64,000 bases of DNA from Tersicoccus mangrovi (GTDB lineage Bacteria > Actinomycetota > Actinomycetes > Actinomycetales > Micrococcaceae): positions 62,001 to 126,000 of the forward strand of contig NZ_JBAJMW010000008.1 in the NCBI RefSeq assembly GCF_036881825.1. The letters are read 5' to 3'. Of the stretch, positions 46,134-55,540 are shown piece after piece (the first letter of the stretch is position 1; every line of letters begins with the position of its first letter). A program made the translations under genes and the position numbers. A model generated the notes under the pieces. The model saw only the letters and a list, made by a program, of their open reading frames with translations, did not search any database and was not told where the DNA came from.

Positions 46134-48121
46134 CGTGATCCTCCGCGGCCGGTGGACGTCGTGCCGGCCGGCTCGTCGTCGGGCGTCGCGTCCGGCGCGG
46201 CGACGACGTCGTCGTCGCCGGCCCGCGCGGTGAGCGCCGATCGGCCGGTCGACCCGACCGCGCCGGCGGCCATCGCCGCCAGGTCGGCCGGCAGCGGACC
46301 GGGGTGGGCCTCGGCCGTCGCGGCCGCGCCGGTCTCGCCCTGGATGACGATCGAGGCGTTCGGGTTCGACGGGTCGAGGATGACCGCGGTGGTGCCGGTG
46401 TCCACGGAGGGCACCGGGGCGTCCGGGGGTTCGAGCGGCAGCGGTTCCTCGACGAGTTCCTCGCCACGGCGGCGCGGGAGCAGCATGCGGAAGTTCGAGC
46501 CGTGCCCGGCCATGCCCCAGGCCTGCAGCCGGCCCTGGTGGAGGTTGACGTCCTCGGTCGCGATCGACAGGCCGAGGCCACTGCCGCCCGTCGTGCGGGC
46601 ACGGGCGGGGTCGGCCCGCCAGAACCGGTCGAAGACGTGGGCGACGTCCTCCGGCGTCATGCCGATGCCGTGGTCGCGCACCGTCACCGCGACCGCGTCC
46701 GCCGTGGACGCGACGTGCACCTGGATCGGCCGGCCCTCGCCGTGCTCGATCGCGTTGACGAGCAGGTTCCGGAGCACCCGCTCGACGCGCTTGGCGTCCA
46801 TCTCCAGGACGCAGCTGGGATCGTCGAACTGCACCTCGATGGTCGAGCCGACGTTCTCGGCGAGGATCGCGGTGGCGTCCTGGACGCTGCGCACCACCTG
46901 GTTCAGGTCGGCGTCGCCGATGTCCAGCACCGCGGCGCCGGCGTCGAAGCGGGACATCTCCAGCAGGTCCGCGAGCAGGTTCTGGAACCGTTCCACCTGG
47001 TGGTAGAGCAGTTCGGCGGACCGCTTGTTGATGGGGTCAAACTCCTCGCGGGCGTCGTAGAGCACCTGGGAGGCCATGCGGACCGTCGTCAGCGGGGTAC
47101 GCAGCTCGTGGGAGACGTCCGAGACGAACCGTTGTTGCATACGGGACAACTCGGCGAGCGCAGTGATCTGCTCCTGCAGGTTGCCGGCCATGTGGTTGAA
47201 GGACGCGCCGAGGCGGGCGAGCTCGTCCTCGCCCTCGACGTTGATGCGTTCCTCGAGCTGCCCGGCGGCCAGCTTCTCGGCGACGTCCGCGGCGTCGGAG
47301 ACGGGGGCGACGACGGCGCGCGTGACGAACCACGCGATGGCGCCGACCGCGAGCAGCAGCACCGCGCCGCCCACCCACAGGGCGCCGTGGATGTAGCTGA
47401 GGGTGTCCTGCGCCTCGGAGAGGTTGTAGATCAGGTACAGCTCGTAGTTGGTGCCCGGGGGGACGCGGACGATGCGCCCGACGGCGATCGCGGGCACGTC
47501 GGAGCTGCCCACCGGCAGGGCGATCGACTGGTAGTACTGCCCGTCGTCGCGCCGGACGGCCTCCCGCAGCGCCTCCGGGATGGTCGCGGAGGTGATCTGC
47601 GAGTCGTCGCTGCGGGCGGTCTCGACCCAGCGCTGGCCCTGCTCCCCCGGCTTCTGCAGCAGCAGGAACATGCGGCGCGTGGAGCCGCTGTCCCCCTCGA
47701 GCACCTTGAGGGTGTTGTAGATGGTCTGCTGGCCGGTGGCCTGGTCGTTCGTCTCCGCCCGGTCGAAGATGGCCTGCACCTCGTCGAAGCCGCGCCGCGA
47801 CTCCTGCTCGGCCTGGTAGAGCCGCTCGCTGAACAGGGCCGAGGAGATCTCGTGGGACAGGAACGCGCCGACCATCGCGAAGGCAATCAGGGTCATGCCC
47901 ATGGTCAGCAGCACGGTGCGGAACTGCAGGGAGTGCCGCCAGCGGGAGACGAGCTTGATGCCGCCGGACCGGGTCGAACGCCACAGCCGTTCGACGCTCG
48001 TGCGGCGCGGCTGGTGCCGCATCAGCCGGACCCGGTGGGAGCCGATCCGCCGGGATCCGCCATCGCCGAACCGCGCCGGCAGCGCCGGCCGGCTCGTCCG
48101 GCGGGTGCTCGTCGCAGACAC
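46130..48121 (-). CDS. mtrB: MtrB sensor histidine kinase
   Basis: A 663-residue kinase with two membrane helices (about 65-85 and 245-270), an extracellular sensor domain between them, a HAMP domain (about 270-320), then DVSHELRTPLT (phospho-His) and an HATPase domain (RNLLVNAIEHG N box, DHGIGM G1, TTGGSGLGL G2). A C-terminal tail of about 120 residues is Ala/Pro/Thr-rich and probably disordered. The GTG at 48121 with a GGGGAG site is preferred. In actinobacteria MtrB controls MtrA, cell division and wall homeostasis. Confidence 0.92.
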   Translation of the reverse strand: MSATSTRRTSRPALPARFGDGGSRRIGSHRVRLMRHQPRRTSVERLWRSTRSGGIKLVSRWRHSLQFRTVLLTMGMTLIAFAMVGAFLSHEISSALFSERLYQAEQESRRGFDEVQAIFDRAETNDQATGQQTIYNTLKVLEGDSGSTRRMFLLLQKPGEQGQRWVETARSDDSQITSATIPEALREAVRRDDGQYYQSIALPVGSSDVPAIAVGRIVRVPPGTNYELYLIYNLSEAQDTLSYIHGALWVGGAVLLLAVGAIAWFVTRAVVAPVSDAADVAEKLAAGQLEERINVEGEDELARLGASFNHMAGNLQEQITALAELSRMQQRFVSDVSHELRTPLTTVRMASQVLYDAREEFDPINKRSAELLYHQVERFQNLLADLLEMSRFDAGAAVLDIGDADLNQVVRSVQDATAILAENVGSTIEVQFDDPSCVLEMDAKRVERVLRNLLVNAIEHGEGRPIQVHVASTADAVAVTVRDHGIGMTPEDVAHVFDRFWRADPARARTTGGSGLGLSIATEDVNLHQGRLQAWGMAGHGSNFRMLLPRRRGEELVEEPLPLEPPDAPVPSVDTGTTAVILDPSNPNASIVIQGETGAAATAEAHPGPLPADLAAMAAGAVGSTGRSALTARAGDDDVVAAPDATPDDEPAGTTSTGRGGSR

Positions 48122-48173
48122 GTTCTCTCCCCGTTCCTCCACGCCGGGCCCGAACCGGCGCGGGGCCACCGCG

Positions 48174-48851
48174 TCAGCTCTGTCCGGCCTTGTATCCCAC
48201 GCCCCGGACGGTCAGCACGACCTCGGGAGCCTCGGGATCTCTCTCAATCTTGGACCGAAGCCGCTGAACATGCACATTGACCAGCCGGGTGTCCGCCGCG
48301 TGCCGGTAACCCCAGACCTGCTCGAGCAGCTGTTCACGGGTGAACACCTGCCACGGCTTGCGGGCCAGGGCGACGAGCAGGTCGAACTCGAGCGGGGTGA
48401 GGGCGATCGTCCGGTTGCCCCGGCGCACCGAGTGACCGGCGACGTCGATCGTCACGTCCGCGACGGTGAGGGTCTCCGGTGCGCGGGTGTCCCCGGGGCG
48501 CAGCCGCGCGCGGACCCGGGCGACGAGTTCGGCCGGCTTGAAGGGCTTGGGCACGTAGTCGTCGGCCCCGGACTCGAGGCCGCGGACGATGTCGGAGGTG
48601 TCCGACTTCGCGGTCAGCATGACGACGGGCACGTCCGACTCGCTGCGGATCTGCCGGCACACCTCGATGCCGTCAAGCCCGGGCAGCATGAGGTCGAGCA
48701 GCACGAGATCCGGCCGGCTGTTGCGGAACACCTCCAGCGCCTGCGCTCCGTCCGCGCAGAAGGACGGGTCGAACCCGTCGTTGCGCAGGACGATGCCGAT
48801 CATCTCGGCCAGCGCCTCGTCGTCGTCCACCACGAGAATGCGTCCCTTCAT
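48174..48851 (-). CDS. mtrA: MtrA response regulator
   Basis: A 225-residue OmpR-type regulator. The receiver domain has Asp at 9-11 (VVDDDE), the phospho-acceptor D53 (LLDLML) and K in MLTAKSD. The winged helix domain ends with LTVRGVGYKAGQS. Length agrees with MtrA (about 228 residues). The ATG at 48851 is preferred; upstream in-frame extension is not conserved. It is followed by mtrB after 52 bp. It is an essential regulator of the wall and division genes in mycobacteria. The 212-bp divergent gap to the gene at 49064 has no clear minus-strand promoter. Confidence 0.95.
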   Translation of the reverse strand: MKGRILVVDDDEALAEMIGIVLRNDGFDPSFCADGAQALEVFRNSRPDLVLLDLMLPGLDGIEVCRQIRSESDVPVVMLTAKSDTSDIVRGLESGADDYVPKPFKPAELVARVRARLRPGDTRAPETLTVADVTIDVAGHSVRRGNRTIALTPLEFDLLVALARKPWQVFTREQLLEQVWGYRHAADTRLVNVHVQRLRSKIERDPEAPEVVLTVRGVGYKAGQS

Positions 48852-49063
48852 GCCCTCATCCTCCCAAACCCGCGGCCGTTTTCCGTGTTCCGGCCGCCCG
48901 ACGGCGAGGCGCGGCCGGTGCCGGCGTCGATGGCCGGGGCGAGGCGACCGGCGGGGCGGATCGCTGCAGGTCAGCGGATGCTGGCCTGGCGGTGGGGTGC
49001 CGGATACGCTCGGGGCACGGGACGCCGGCCACCACGCCGCGCCGCACGAGGGGGACACGACAC

Positions 49064-50377
49064 ATGAGCGAGAACGGACACGGGGACGGCGGTCGCTGGG
49101 CCGCTCCCGGCGGGGGCCGGGACGACGAGCCGGGCGCTGCCTGGCCACCGTCCGACGGCCGGCAGACCGCGCCGCCGACGGCGCCACCGACCGCGCCCAC
49201 GACCGGCACCGCACCGTCCGGCTGGGGTCAGGCCCCGGGCGGCTGGACCGGTCAGGTCAGCGGGCCGAGTACCGGTCAGGGCGGCGGCTGGGGCCCGGCA
49301 CCGAGCGGCTGGGCCGGCCAGGGCGGCTCCCCGCAGGGCTGGTTCGCGCCACCGAAGCCCGGCGTCATCCCGCTGCGGCCCCTGTCGGTCGGGGAGGTCC
49401 TCGACGGCTCGCTGCAGGCGGCGCGGCGCAACGCGAAGGCCATGATCGGCTCCTCGCTGCTGTTCAACGTCGTGATGAGCCTGCTCGGCGTCCTCCTGCT
49501 CCTCGGGTTCGGCGCCCCGTTCCTGCGGCTCGCGTCGATGAGTTCGAGCTCGACGACGATCTCCCGGTCCGAGGCCTCCTCGGTGCTCGCCTCGGTTCCC
49601 CTGCTCCTGCTCGGCGAGCTGGTGATCGGCCTGGTCGCGATCGTCGGCGGAGCCATCCTCCAGGGTGCCCTCGTCATCCCCGTCTCGCGCGCCGTCCTGG
49701 ACCAGCGCACGGGCTTCCGGCAGATGTGGTCCCTCGTCCGGCCCCGGATCGGGTCGTTGATCGGGCTGGCCTTCCTGCTCGCGGCGATCGGCGTGGGCGG
49801 CGGCGTCGCTCTCATGATCGTGTTCTTCGTCGTCGTCGCCGGCATCAGCGCCTCGAACAGTTCCCCGGCCGGCGCCGTCGTCATGATCCTGCTCATCGGG
49901 GCCGCCGCCGGCCTGGTCGCCGCCTGGCTGTTCACCCGCCTGAGCGTGTGCGGGGCCGTGCTCGTCCTGGAGAAGTGCGGTCCCGGGCAGGCGCTCGCCC
50001 GGTCCTGGCGGTTGACGAAGGGCAACTTCTGGCGCGTCTTCGGCACCCTGCTGCTGATGGGCATCCTCGCCTGGCTCATCACGGCGATCGCCGGGGCGCC
50101 GCTGCAGTTCGCCATGCCACTGCTGTCCGGGGTGATCGCGCCCACCGGGGCCACCCCGGGAGCCGGGGCGATCGGCCTGCTGGTGACGCTGATGGTCGCC
50201 TACCTGGTGCTCTCGACGCTCGCGGGGGCGCTGTCGACCGTCTTCACCGTCGGGGTGACCGCCCTGCTCTACGTCGATCTGCGGATGCGCCGTGAGGGCC
50301 TGGACATGGCCCTGATGGCCGAGCACGACCGTCTCGCCGCCGGGAGCCGTCCGGGCGCCCTGCCCGGAACCGCGTGA
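49064..50377 (+). CDS. Membrane protein with a Gly/Pro-rich cytosolic N-terminus (GDPD-membrane-domain-like)
   Basis: A 437-residue protein. The first 100 residues are Gly, Pro, Trp and Gln-rich and repetitive (GWAGQGG, GWGPAPSGW). Then PLSVGEVLDGSLQAARRNAKA leads into six or more helices (about 145-410), as in proteins annotated glycerophosphoryl diester phosphodiesterase membrane domain. The PLSVGEVLDG motif is typical. No catalytic diesterase domain is present. TACGCT at 49005-49010 may be its -10 box. Its stop overlaps the DUF4129 start (GTGA). It starts the operon to 54779. Confidence 0.78.
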   Translation: MSENGHGDGGRWAAPGGGRDDEPGAAWPPSDGRQTAPPTAPPTAPTTGTAPSGWGQAPGGWTGQVSGPSTGQGGGWGPAPSGWAGQGGSPQGWFAPPKPGVIPLRPLSVGEVLDGSLQAARRNAKAMIGSSLLFNVVMSLLGVLLLLGFGAPFLRLASMSSSSTTISRSEASSVLASVPLLLLGELVIGLVAIVGGAILQGALVIPVSRAVLDQRTGFRQMWSLVRPRIGSLIGLAFLLAAIGVGGGVALMIVFFVVVAGISASNSSPAGAVVMILLIGAAAGLVAAWLFTRLSVCGAVLVLEKCGPGQALARSWRLTKGNFWRVFGTLLLMGILAWLITAIAGAPLQFAMPLLSGVIAPTGATPGAGAIGLLVTLMVAYLVLSTLAGALSTVFTVGVTALLYVDLRMRREGLDMALMAEHDRLAAGSRPGALPGTA

Positions 50378-51087
50378 TCGGCCTCGCCGGCCTGGTCGCC
50401 GTGCCGGCCGCGATGCTCACGGTGCGTGTCTTCCTCGTGCCCCGTGACGTCCCGGTGGTGCCCGACGACGGCACCGCGCGGCGCTGGGCGGAGGAGGAAC
50501 TGTCCCGGCCCGAGTACCAGGACGCGAAGCCCGGGCCGGTCGAGGCGGTCCTGGACGCGATCGGCCGCTGGCTGAGTGACGTCGCGTCCGGGTTGAGTCC
50601 GGCCACGGCGAACCCATGGCTGGTCGTCGTCGTGGGCCTGATCATCGTGGGGATCGTCGTCCTCGTGCTGGTCGTCCGGCCCCGGCTCAACCGGACGGCC
50701 GCTCGCAGGGCGGCGGTGTTCGACGCGGATCGCCCGCTCGACGCCGACGGTCACCGCGCGCTCGCCCGCGCCGCCGCAGCCCGCGGCGATCACGCGACCG
50801 CCGTGATCGAGGCGTTCCGGGCCCTGGTCAGGGCCGCGCAGGAGCGCACCGACCTGCCCGAGGGCGACGGACGGACCGTCGACGAGGTGACCGGCGACCT
50901 CTCCGCGCTCTTCCCGGCCGAGCGGGACGCCGTCGGCACCGCGGGCCGTCGTTTCAACGACGTCCGCTACGGCGACGGGCCGGCGACGGCCGAGGACCAC
51001 GCGCTCATCACCGGGCTGGACGACCGGCTCGCGCACGCACGCCCGACGCGTTCGGCCGTCGCGGCCGGCCCGGCGATGCCGCGATGA
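50374..51087 (+). CDS. DUF4129-domain protein
   Basis: A 237-residue protein with an N-terminal hydrophobic start (residues 1-20), a soluble stretch, a second helix (about 81-103) and the DUF4129 domain (about 115-210: RALARAAAARGDHATAVIEAFRALVRAAQERTDL ... FNDVRYGDGPAT). DUF4129 is found with MoxR/DUF58 partners and transglutaminase-like proteins. The start GTG overlaps the upstream stop, and the stop overlaps the DUF4350 ATG (ATGA). The function is unknown. Confidence 0.85.
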   Translation: MIGLAGLVAVPAAMLTVRVFLVPRDVPVVPDDGTARRWAEEELSRPEYQDAKPGPVEAVLDAIGRWLSDVASGLSPATANPWLVVVVGLIIVGIVVLVLVVRPRLNRTAARRAAVFDADRPLDADGHRALARAAAARGDHATAVIEAFRALVRAAQERTDLPEGDGRTVDEVTGDLSALFPAERDAVGTAGRRFNDVRYGDGPATAEDHALITGLDDRLAHARPTRSAVAAGPAMPR

Positions 51088-52355
51088 GCCACCCCGCGGC
51101 GCCCGCGAGAGCGAGAGCAGGGACGGCGCCGGAGACGGGCGCGCCCTCGTCCGCGACGCCCACCACCACGATGACCGGCGACGGAGCCACCTGGCGCACG
51201 ACCGCCGCCGGGTGGTTGCGAACGTGGCGGTTCTGGCTCGTCGTCGGCCTGATCGCGCTCGTGCTGGTCACGATCGGCGTCGCCCTGCGCGGGGCCGGAG
51301 CCGACCGCGGGTCCCTCTCGCCCGACAATCCCGCCCCGGACGGCGCCCGGGCGGCGGCCCGCATCCTGCAGGGCCAGGGCGTCACGGTGACCCGCGCGAC
51401 CGACCTCGGCCAGGCCCTGGACCGGGCGTCCGCGACCGGGTCGACCGGCACCCTGTTCCTCGACGACCGGGCCACCATCCTCTCCCCCGGCCAGCTCGAA
51501 CGCCTCGCCGACCGGGCCCGCGCCGCCGGCAACCGCGTCGTCCTGCTGCAGCCGGACCTGCGGATCCTCACCGCCATGACCACGGACGTGCGGCTCGGCG
51601 GCGTCGTCAGCGACCCGTCGACCGGCCGGGCCCTGACGGCCGACTGCGCGGTCCCGGCCGTACGGGCCGCCCGCGAGGTCGACCGGACCGGTCGCCTCTA
51701 CCGCGGACCCGTGACCTGCCTGCGGACGAGCGCCGACACCGCCGCCGGCGGCGTGTACGTCGAGAGCGACGGCGGCCGGATCGTCGTGCTCGGCGGCACC
51801 GACACCCTGAGCAACGACCGGCTCGCCGCCCACGGCAACGCGGCGCTTGTGCTGCACACGCTCGGCGCCCGGCCGCAGCTGACCTGGTACCAGCCCACGG
51901 TGCGCGACCTGGAGGCATCCGGCCGGACCCGCACCATCGCCGACGTGACACCCCCGTGGGTGACGCCGCTGGCCACGTGGTTGCTCGTCGTCGCCGTGCT
52001 CGCGATGATCTGGCGCGGCCGACGTGACGGCCCGCTCGTGCGGGAGCCGCTGCCCGTCGTCGTCCAGGCCGGGGAGACGACGCTGGGCCGGGCCCGGCTC
52101 TACCAGGACGCCGGTGCCGCCGAGCACGCCGCCGCGACGCTGAGGGCCGCGACGCTGGTGCGCCTGGCCGAGCACCTGCACCTGGGGCACGCCCCGGCCG
52201 CGGAGGCGGTCGTCGAGGCGACGGCGTCCGCCACCGGCCGCACCGTCCCGGACGTCGCCCGCCTGCTCACCGGCACGCTGCCCACGCGTGCCGCCGACCT
52301 GCTGTCCTTCACCACCGCCCTGACCGATCTGGAGACGGAGGCACTCCGCCGATGA
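51084..52355 (+). CDS. DUF4350-domain membrane protein
   Basis: A 423-residue protein. One helix near the N-terminus (about 49-67), an extracytosolic DUF4350 domain that begins GSLSPDNPAPDGARAAARILQGQGVTV (about 77-103), a second helix (about 297-312), then a cytosolic tail. LSPDNP and VVLGGTDTLSND are family signatures. It couples by ATGA to both neighbours. DUF4350 proteins accompany MoxR/DUF58 systems; the role is not established. Confidence 0.85.
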   Translation: MSHPAAPARARAGTAPETGAPSSATPTTTMTGDGATWRTTAAGWLRTWRFWLVVGLIALVLVTIGVALRGAGADRGSLSPDNPAPDGARAAARILQGQGVTVTRATDLGQALDRASATGSTGTLFLDDRATILSPGQLERLADRARAAGNRVVLLQPDLRILTAMTTDVRLGGVVSDPSTGRALTADCAVPAVRAAREVDRTGRLYRGPVTCLRTSADTAAGGVYVESDGGRIVVLGGTDTLSNDRLAAHGNAALVLHTLGARPQLTWYQPTVRDLEASGRTRTIADVTPPWVTPLATWLLVVAVLAMIWRGRRDGPLVREPLPVVVQAGETTLGRARLYQDAGAAEHAAATLRAATLVRLAEHLHLGHAPAAEAVVEATASATGRTVPDVARLLTGTLPTRAADLLSFTTALTDLETEALRR

Positions 52356-53467
52356 CCGAACACCCGCACCCGCCCCTGCCCGAGACCGCCCCCGGCACCT
52401 CGGACGACGGGGACGGCCGCCACCACCTCGACGAGCACCACCTCGACGAGCACCGCCTCGACCGGCCCATCGGGTCGTCGGGACAAGCCGGTGGAACCGG
52501 CATGGCGGACCCCTCCGGCGACGCCGCACGCGAAGCGCTGCTGGCCGTGCGCACCGAGGTCGGCCGCGCCGTCGTCGGGCAGGACGGCACCGTCACCGGC
52601 GTGCTGATCGCCCTGCTGTGTCGCGGCCACGTGCTGCTCGAGGGCGTGCCGGGCGTCGCCAAGACGCTGCTCGTGCGCGCGCTCTCGGCGGCCCTCACGC
52701 TGCAGACCACCCGCGTGCAGTTCACCCCGGACCTGATGCCGGGCGACCTGACCGGGTCCCTCGTCTACGACGCCCGGAACAGCGACTTCACCTTCCGGCC
52801 CGGCCCGGTGTTCACCAACCTGCTGCTCGCCGACGAGATCAACCGGACCCCGCCGAAGACCCAGGCGGCGCTGCTCGAGGCGATGGAGGAACGGCAGGTG
52901 TCCGTCGACGGCGTGTCCCGGCCGCTGCCGAGCCCGTTCATCGTCGCCGCGACCCAGAACCCGGTGGAGTACGAGGGCACGTACCCGCTGCCGGAGGCGC
53001 AGCTGGACCGGTTCCTGCTCAAGCTGACCATGGACCTGCCCGGTCGCGAGGACGAGATCGAGGTGATCCGCCGGCACAGCACGGGTTTCGACCCGCGCGA
53101 CCTCGCCGCGGCCGGGGTGCGGGCGGTCGCCGGGGCGGAGCAGCTCGCGGACGCGCGGGCCGCCGTCGGCCGGGTGCAGGTCTCCCCCGAGGTGCTCGGC
53201 TACATCGTCGACGTCGTGCGCGCGACCCGGTCTGCGCCGTCGTTCCAGCTCGGCGTCTCCCCGCGCGGGGCCACGGCCCTGCTGAACACGGCGCGGGCCT
53301 GGGCCTGGCTCAACGGGCGCGGATACGCGACACCGGACGACGTCAAGGCCCTCGCCCTGCCGACCCTGCGCCACCGCGTCGCCCTGCGCGCGGAGGCCCA
53401 GATGGACGGTGTCTCGGCCGACGGGGTGCTCGGCAGCATCCTCGCCACCGTCCCGGTGCCCCGGTGA
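52352..53467 (+). CDS. MoxR-family AAA+ ATPase
   Basis: A 371-residue ATPase. Walker A GVPGVAKT (98-105), Walker B LLLADEINRTPPKTQ, and the MoxR signature ATQNPVEYEGTYPLPEAQLDRFL. MoxR proteins help fold or activate von Willebrand-factor-A or DUF58 partners. The first 50 residues carry a His/Asp-rich 5-residue repeat (HHLDE) from a 15-bp repeat; ATG at 52502 would give the canonical start, but the ATGA overlap at 52352 supports the longer form. It belongs to the coupled operon 49064-54779. Confidence 0.93.
   Translation: MTEHPHPPLPETAPGTSDDGDGRHHLDEHHLDEHRLDRPIGSSGQAGGTGMADPSGDAAREALLAVRTEVGRAVVGQDGTVTGVLIALLCRGHVLLEGVPGVAKTLLVRALSAALTLQTTRVQFTPDLMPGDLTGSLVYDARNSDFTFRPGPVFTNLLLADEINRTPPKTQAALLEAMEERQVSVDGVSRPLPSPFIVAATQNPVEYEGTYPLPEAQLDRFLLKLTMDLPGREDEIEVIRRHSTGFDPRDLAAAGVRAVAGAEQLADARAAVGRVQVSPEVLGYIVDVVRATRSAPSFQLGVSPRGATALLNTARAWAWLNGRGYATPDDVKALALPTLRHRVALRAEAQMDGVSADGVLGSILATVPVPR
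52421..52465 (+). repeat. 15-bp tandem repeat at the MoxR N-terminus
   Basis: CACCACCTCGACGAG twice, then CACCGCCTCGACCGG, coding for His-His-Leu-Asp-Glu units (residues 24-38). Confidence 0.88.
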
Positions 53468-53486
53468 CCGGCGGGGAGGGCCGTCC

Positions 53487-54779
53487 GTGGCCCTGACCGG
53501 TCGGTTCGTCCTGCTCGCCCTGCTGGCCGGCGTCGTCGTCCTGTTCGCACCGGCGCCGGGGACCCTGCTGGTGCTCGCGGGCGTCCTCGTGGTGCTCGCC
53601 GTCCTGGACGTGGGCCTCGCCGTCTCGCCGCGCCGCGTCACGGTCACCCGGGAGCTGCCCGAGAGCGTCCGGCTCACCGAGCAGGTCGTCAGCGGGCTGG
53701 TGCTCGCCAACCCGGCGCGCCGCACGCTGCGGGCCCGCGTGCGCGACGGATGGCAGCCGTCCGCGGGTGCCGTGAACCCGCGCCACCGGGTCGTCATCCC
53801 CGGCGGGCAGGCACGCCGCGTCCGCACGACGCTCGTGCCCGTGCGGCGCGGGGACCGACTGAGCCCGCACGTGACCATCCGCTCGGTCGGCCCCCTGGGC
53901 CTGGCCGCCCGGCAGGTCACGGTACCGCTGCCCGGACGCCTGCGGGTGCTCCCGCCCTTCCACGCGCGCCGGCACCTGCCGTCGAAGCTGCGCCGGCTGC
54001 GGGAGCTGGACGGCCGCGCCGCCGTGCAGATCCGCGGCGCCGGCACCGAGTTCGACTCGCTGCGCGACTACGTCCGGGGCGACGACGTCCGGTCCATCGA
54101 CTGGCGCGCCACCGCCCGGCGGCAGGCCGTCGTCGTGCGGACCTGGCGCCCGGAGCGGGACCGCCGCGTCGTCATCGTGCTCGACACCTCCCGCACCGCG
54201 GCCGCCCGGATCGGCGACGAGCCGCGCCTGGACACGGGCATGGAGGCGGCCCTCCTGCTGGCGGTGCTCGCCGACCGCGGCGGGGACCGGGTCGACTTCC
54301 TCGCCGTCGACCGGCGGGTGCGGGCCCGGGTCGGCTCGGCGGACCGCGGTGAGCTGTTGCCCTCCCTCGTGCAGGCGATGGCGCCGCTGGAGGCCGAGCT
54401 GATCGAGGCGGACTTCTCCCGGCTGCCGGCGCACGTCGCCACGGTCAGCGCGCACCGCAGCCTCGTCGTGCTGCTGACGTCGCTGGACTCCGGGGCCGCC
54501 GAGGAGGGACTGCTGCCGGTGCTGCCGGCCCTGTGCGCGAAGCACGTCGTGATCGTCGCCGCGGTCCGGGACCCGGCGCTGGACCAGACCGCCGCCGAAC
54601 GGGGCACCGTGAGCGAGGTCTACCGGGCTGCCGCGGCCGAACGGACCCGGCTGGAACGGGCGGCGATGACGGCGCAGCTGCGGCTGCTCGGCGTCGAGGT
54701 CGTCGACGAGACCCCGGCGCTGCTGCCGCCGCGGCTGGCCGACGCGTACATCCGGCTCAAGGCCGCGGGCCGGCTCTGA
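53487..54779 (+). CDS. DUF58-domain protein
   Basis: A 430-residue protein. Two N-terminal helices (about 5-45), then an extracytosolic or cytosolic beta part, then the DUF58 signature: RGAGTEFDSLRDYVRGDDVRSIDWRATAR (about residues 186-214) and a vWA-like fold (VVIVLDTSRTAAARIG). It is the usual partner of MoxR ATPases. GTG at 53487 with GGGGAGGG 6 nt upstream is preferred. It ends the operon. Confidence 0.9.
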   Translation: MALTGRFVLLALLAGVVVLFAPAPGTLLVLAGVLVVLAVLDVGLAVSPRRVTVTRELPESVRLTEQVVSGLVLANPARRTLRARVRDGWQPSAGAVNPRHRVVIPGGQARRVRTTLVPVRRGDRLSPHVTIRSVGPLGLAARQVTVPLPGRLRVLPPFHARRHLPSKLRRLRELDGRAAVQIRGAGTEFDSLRDYVRGDDVRSIDWRATARRQAVVVRTWRPERDRRVVIVLDTSRTAAARIGDEPRLDTGMEAALLLAVLADRGGDRVDFLAVDRRVRARVGSADRGELLPSLVQAMAPLEAELIEADFSRLPAHVATVSAHRSLVVLLTSLDSGAAEEGLLPVLPALCAKHVVIVAAVRDPALDQTAAERGTVSEVYRAAAAERTRLERAAMTAQLRLLGVEVVDETPALLPPRLADAYIRLKAAGRL

Positions 54780-54833
54780 GCCGGTTGCCGGCCGCGTGCT
54801 CCCTCGGGAGGATGGCCCCATGAGGACGACACG

Positions 54834-55505
54834 ATGAGCGGATCGCTGTACGAGCAGGTACTGGGTGACCGATACGCGGACCTGCACCCTCGGGTGCGCG
54901 AGTACTTCGCCCAGCCGGCCGGCACGAGCCTGCGCTACGACGGGCGATTCGCCGTCGCCGGCTGCACCGTGCCGGTGCTGCGGCCGGCGTTCGCGGCCCT
55001 GGCGGGCGAGCAGATGTTCTTCCCCGAGTACGGGGAGGACGTGCCGTTCAGCATCGTCAACCGGTCCTACGTGGACGACGCCGGCGCGCCGTGCCTGGCC
55101 GCCGAGCGCATCCTCGACTTCGGGCACCGCACCCGGCGGTTCACCGACCTGTGCCGGCTCGGGCCGGACGGCCTGCTGCTCGACCTCGTCGGCACGCACC
55201 ACCTGCTCCGGACCGGGCTCGAACTCTCGGTCACAGGGACGGGAGCGATGCGGCTGGCCTCGACCGCGGCGTGGGCGGGCCCTCCCGGGGACTCTTCCGT
55301 CGCGGGGCCGGGCCCGACGCGCGCGCCGCGCGCGGTACCGGGGCTGCGCGTCCCGCGCGTGCTCGCCGCGGCGGCCTACACGGAGCAGGGCTTCGACGAC
55401 GCGACCGGCCGGTTCACCATCCAGACCCGGGTGGTCCAGCCGCTGATCGGCACCCTGTTCGTCTACGCCGGCACGTTCGACCCGGAGCCCCACTCCGTCG
55501 CCTGA
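54834..55505 (+). CDS. DUF4166-like protein
   Basis: A 223-residue soluble protein that starts MSGSLYEQVLGDRYADLHPRVREYFAQP, matching DUF4166 (VFERALGADFARLHPEVRR-type). VPFSIVNRSYVD, RRFTDLCRLGPDGLLLDLVGTHHLL and LIGTLFVYAGTFD are the conserved stretches. The function is unknown. TGAGGA stands 6 nt before the ATG. Two tiny open frames (MAP and MRTTR) overlap in a chain of ATGA junctions just upstream. It is followed by converging genes on the minus strand. Confidence 0.75.
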   Translation: MSGSLYEQVLGDRYADLHPRVREYFAQPAGTSLRYDGRFAVAGCTVPVLRPAFAALAGEQMFFPEYGEDVPFSIVNRSYVDDAGAPCLAAERILDFGHRTRRFTDLCRLGPDGLLLDLVGTHHLLRTGLELSVTGTGAMRLASTAAWAGPPGDSSVAGPGPTRAPRAVPGLRVPRVLAAAAYTEQGFDDATGRFTIQTRVVQPLIGTLFVYAGTFDPEPHSVA

Positions 55506-55540
55506 CCGGGTGCGGCTCCGGCGGACGACGACGCAGCGCG

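Noticed and set aside
48852..49214. N-terminal extension of MtrA
   Set aside because: Not conserved in the family, Arg/Pro-rich, and it overlaps the divergent gene; the family start is at 48851.
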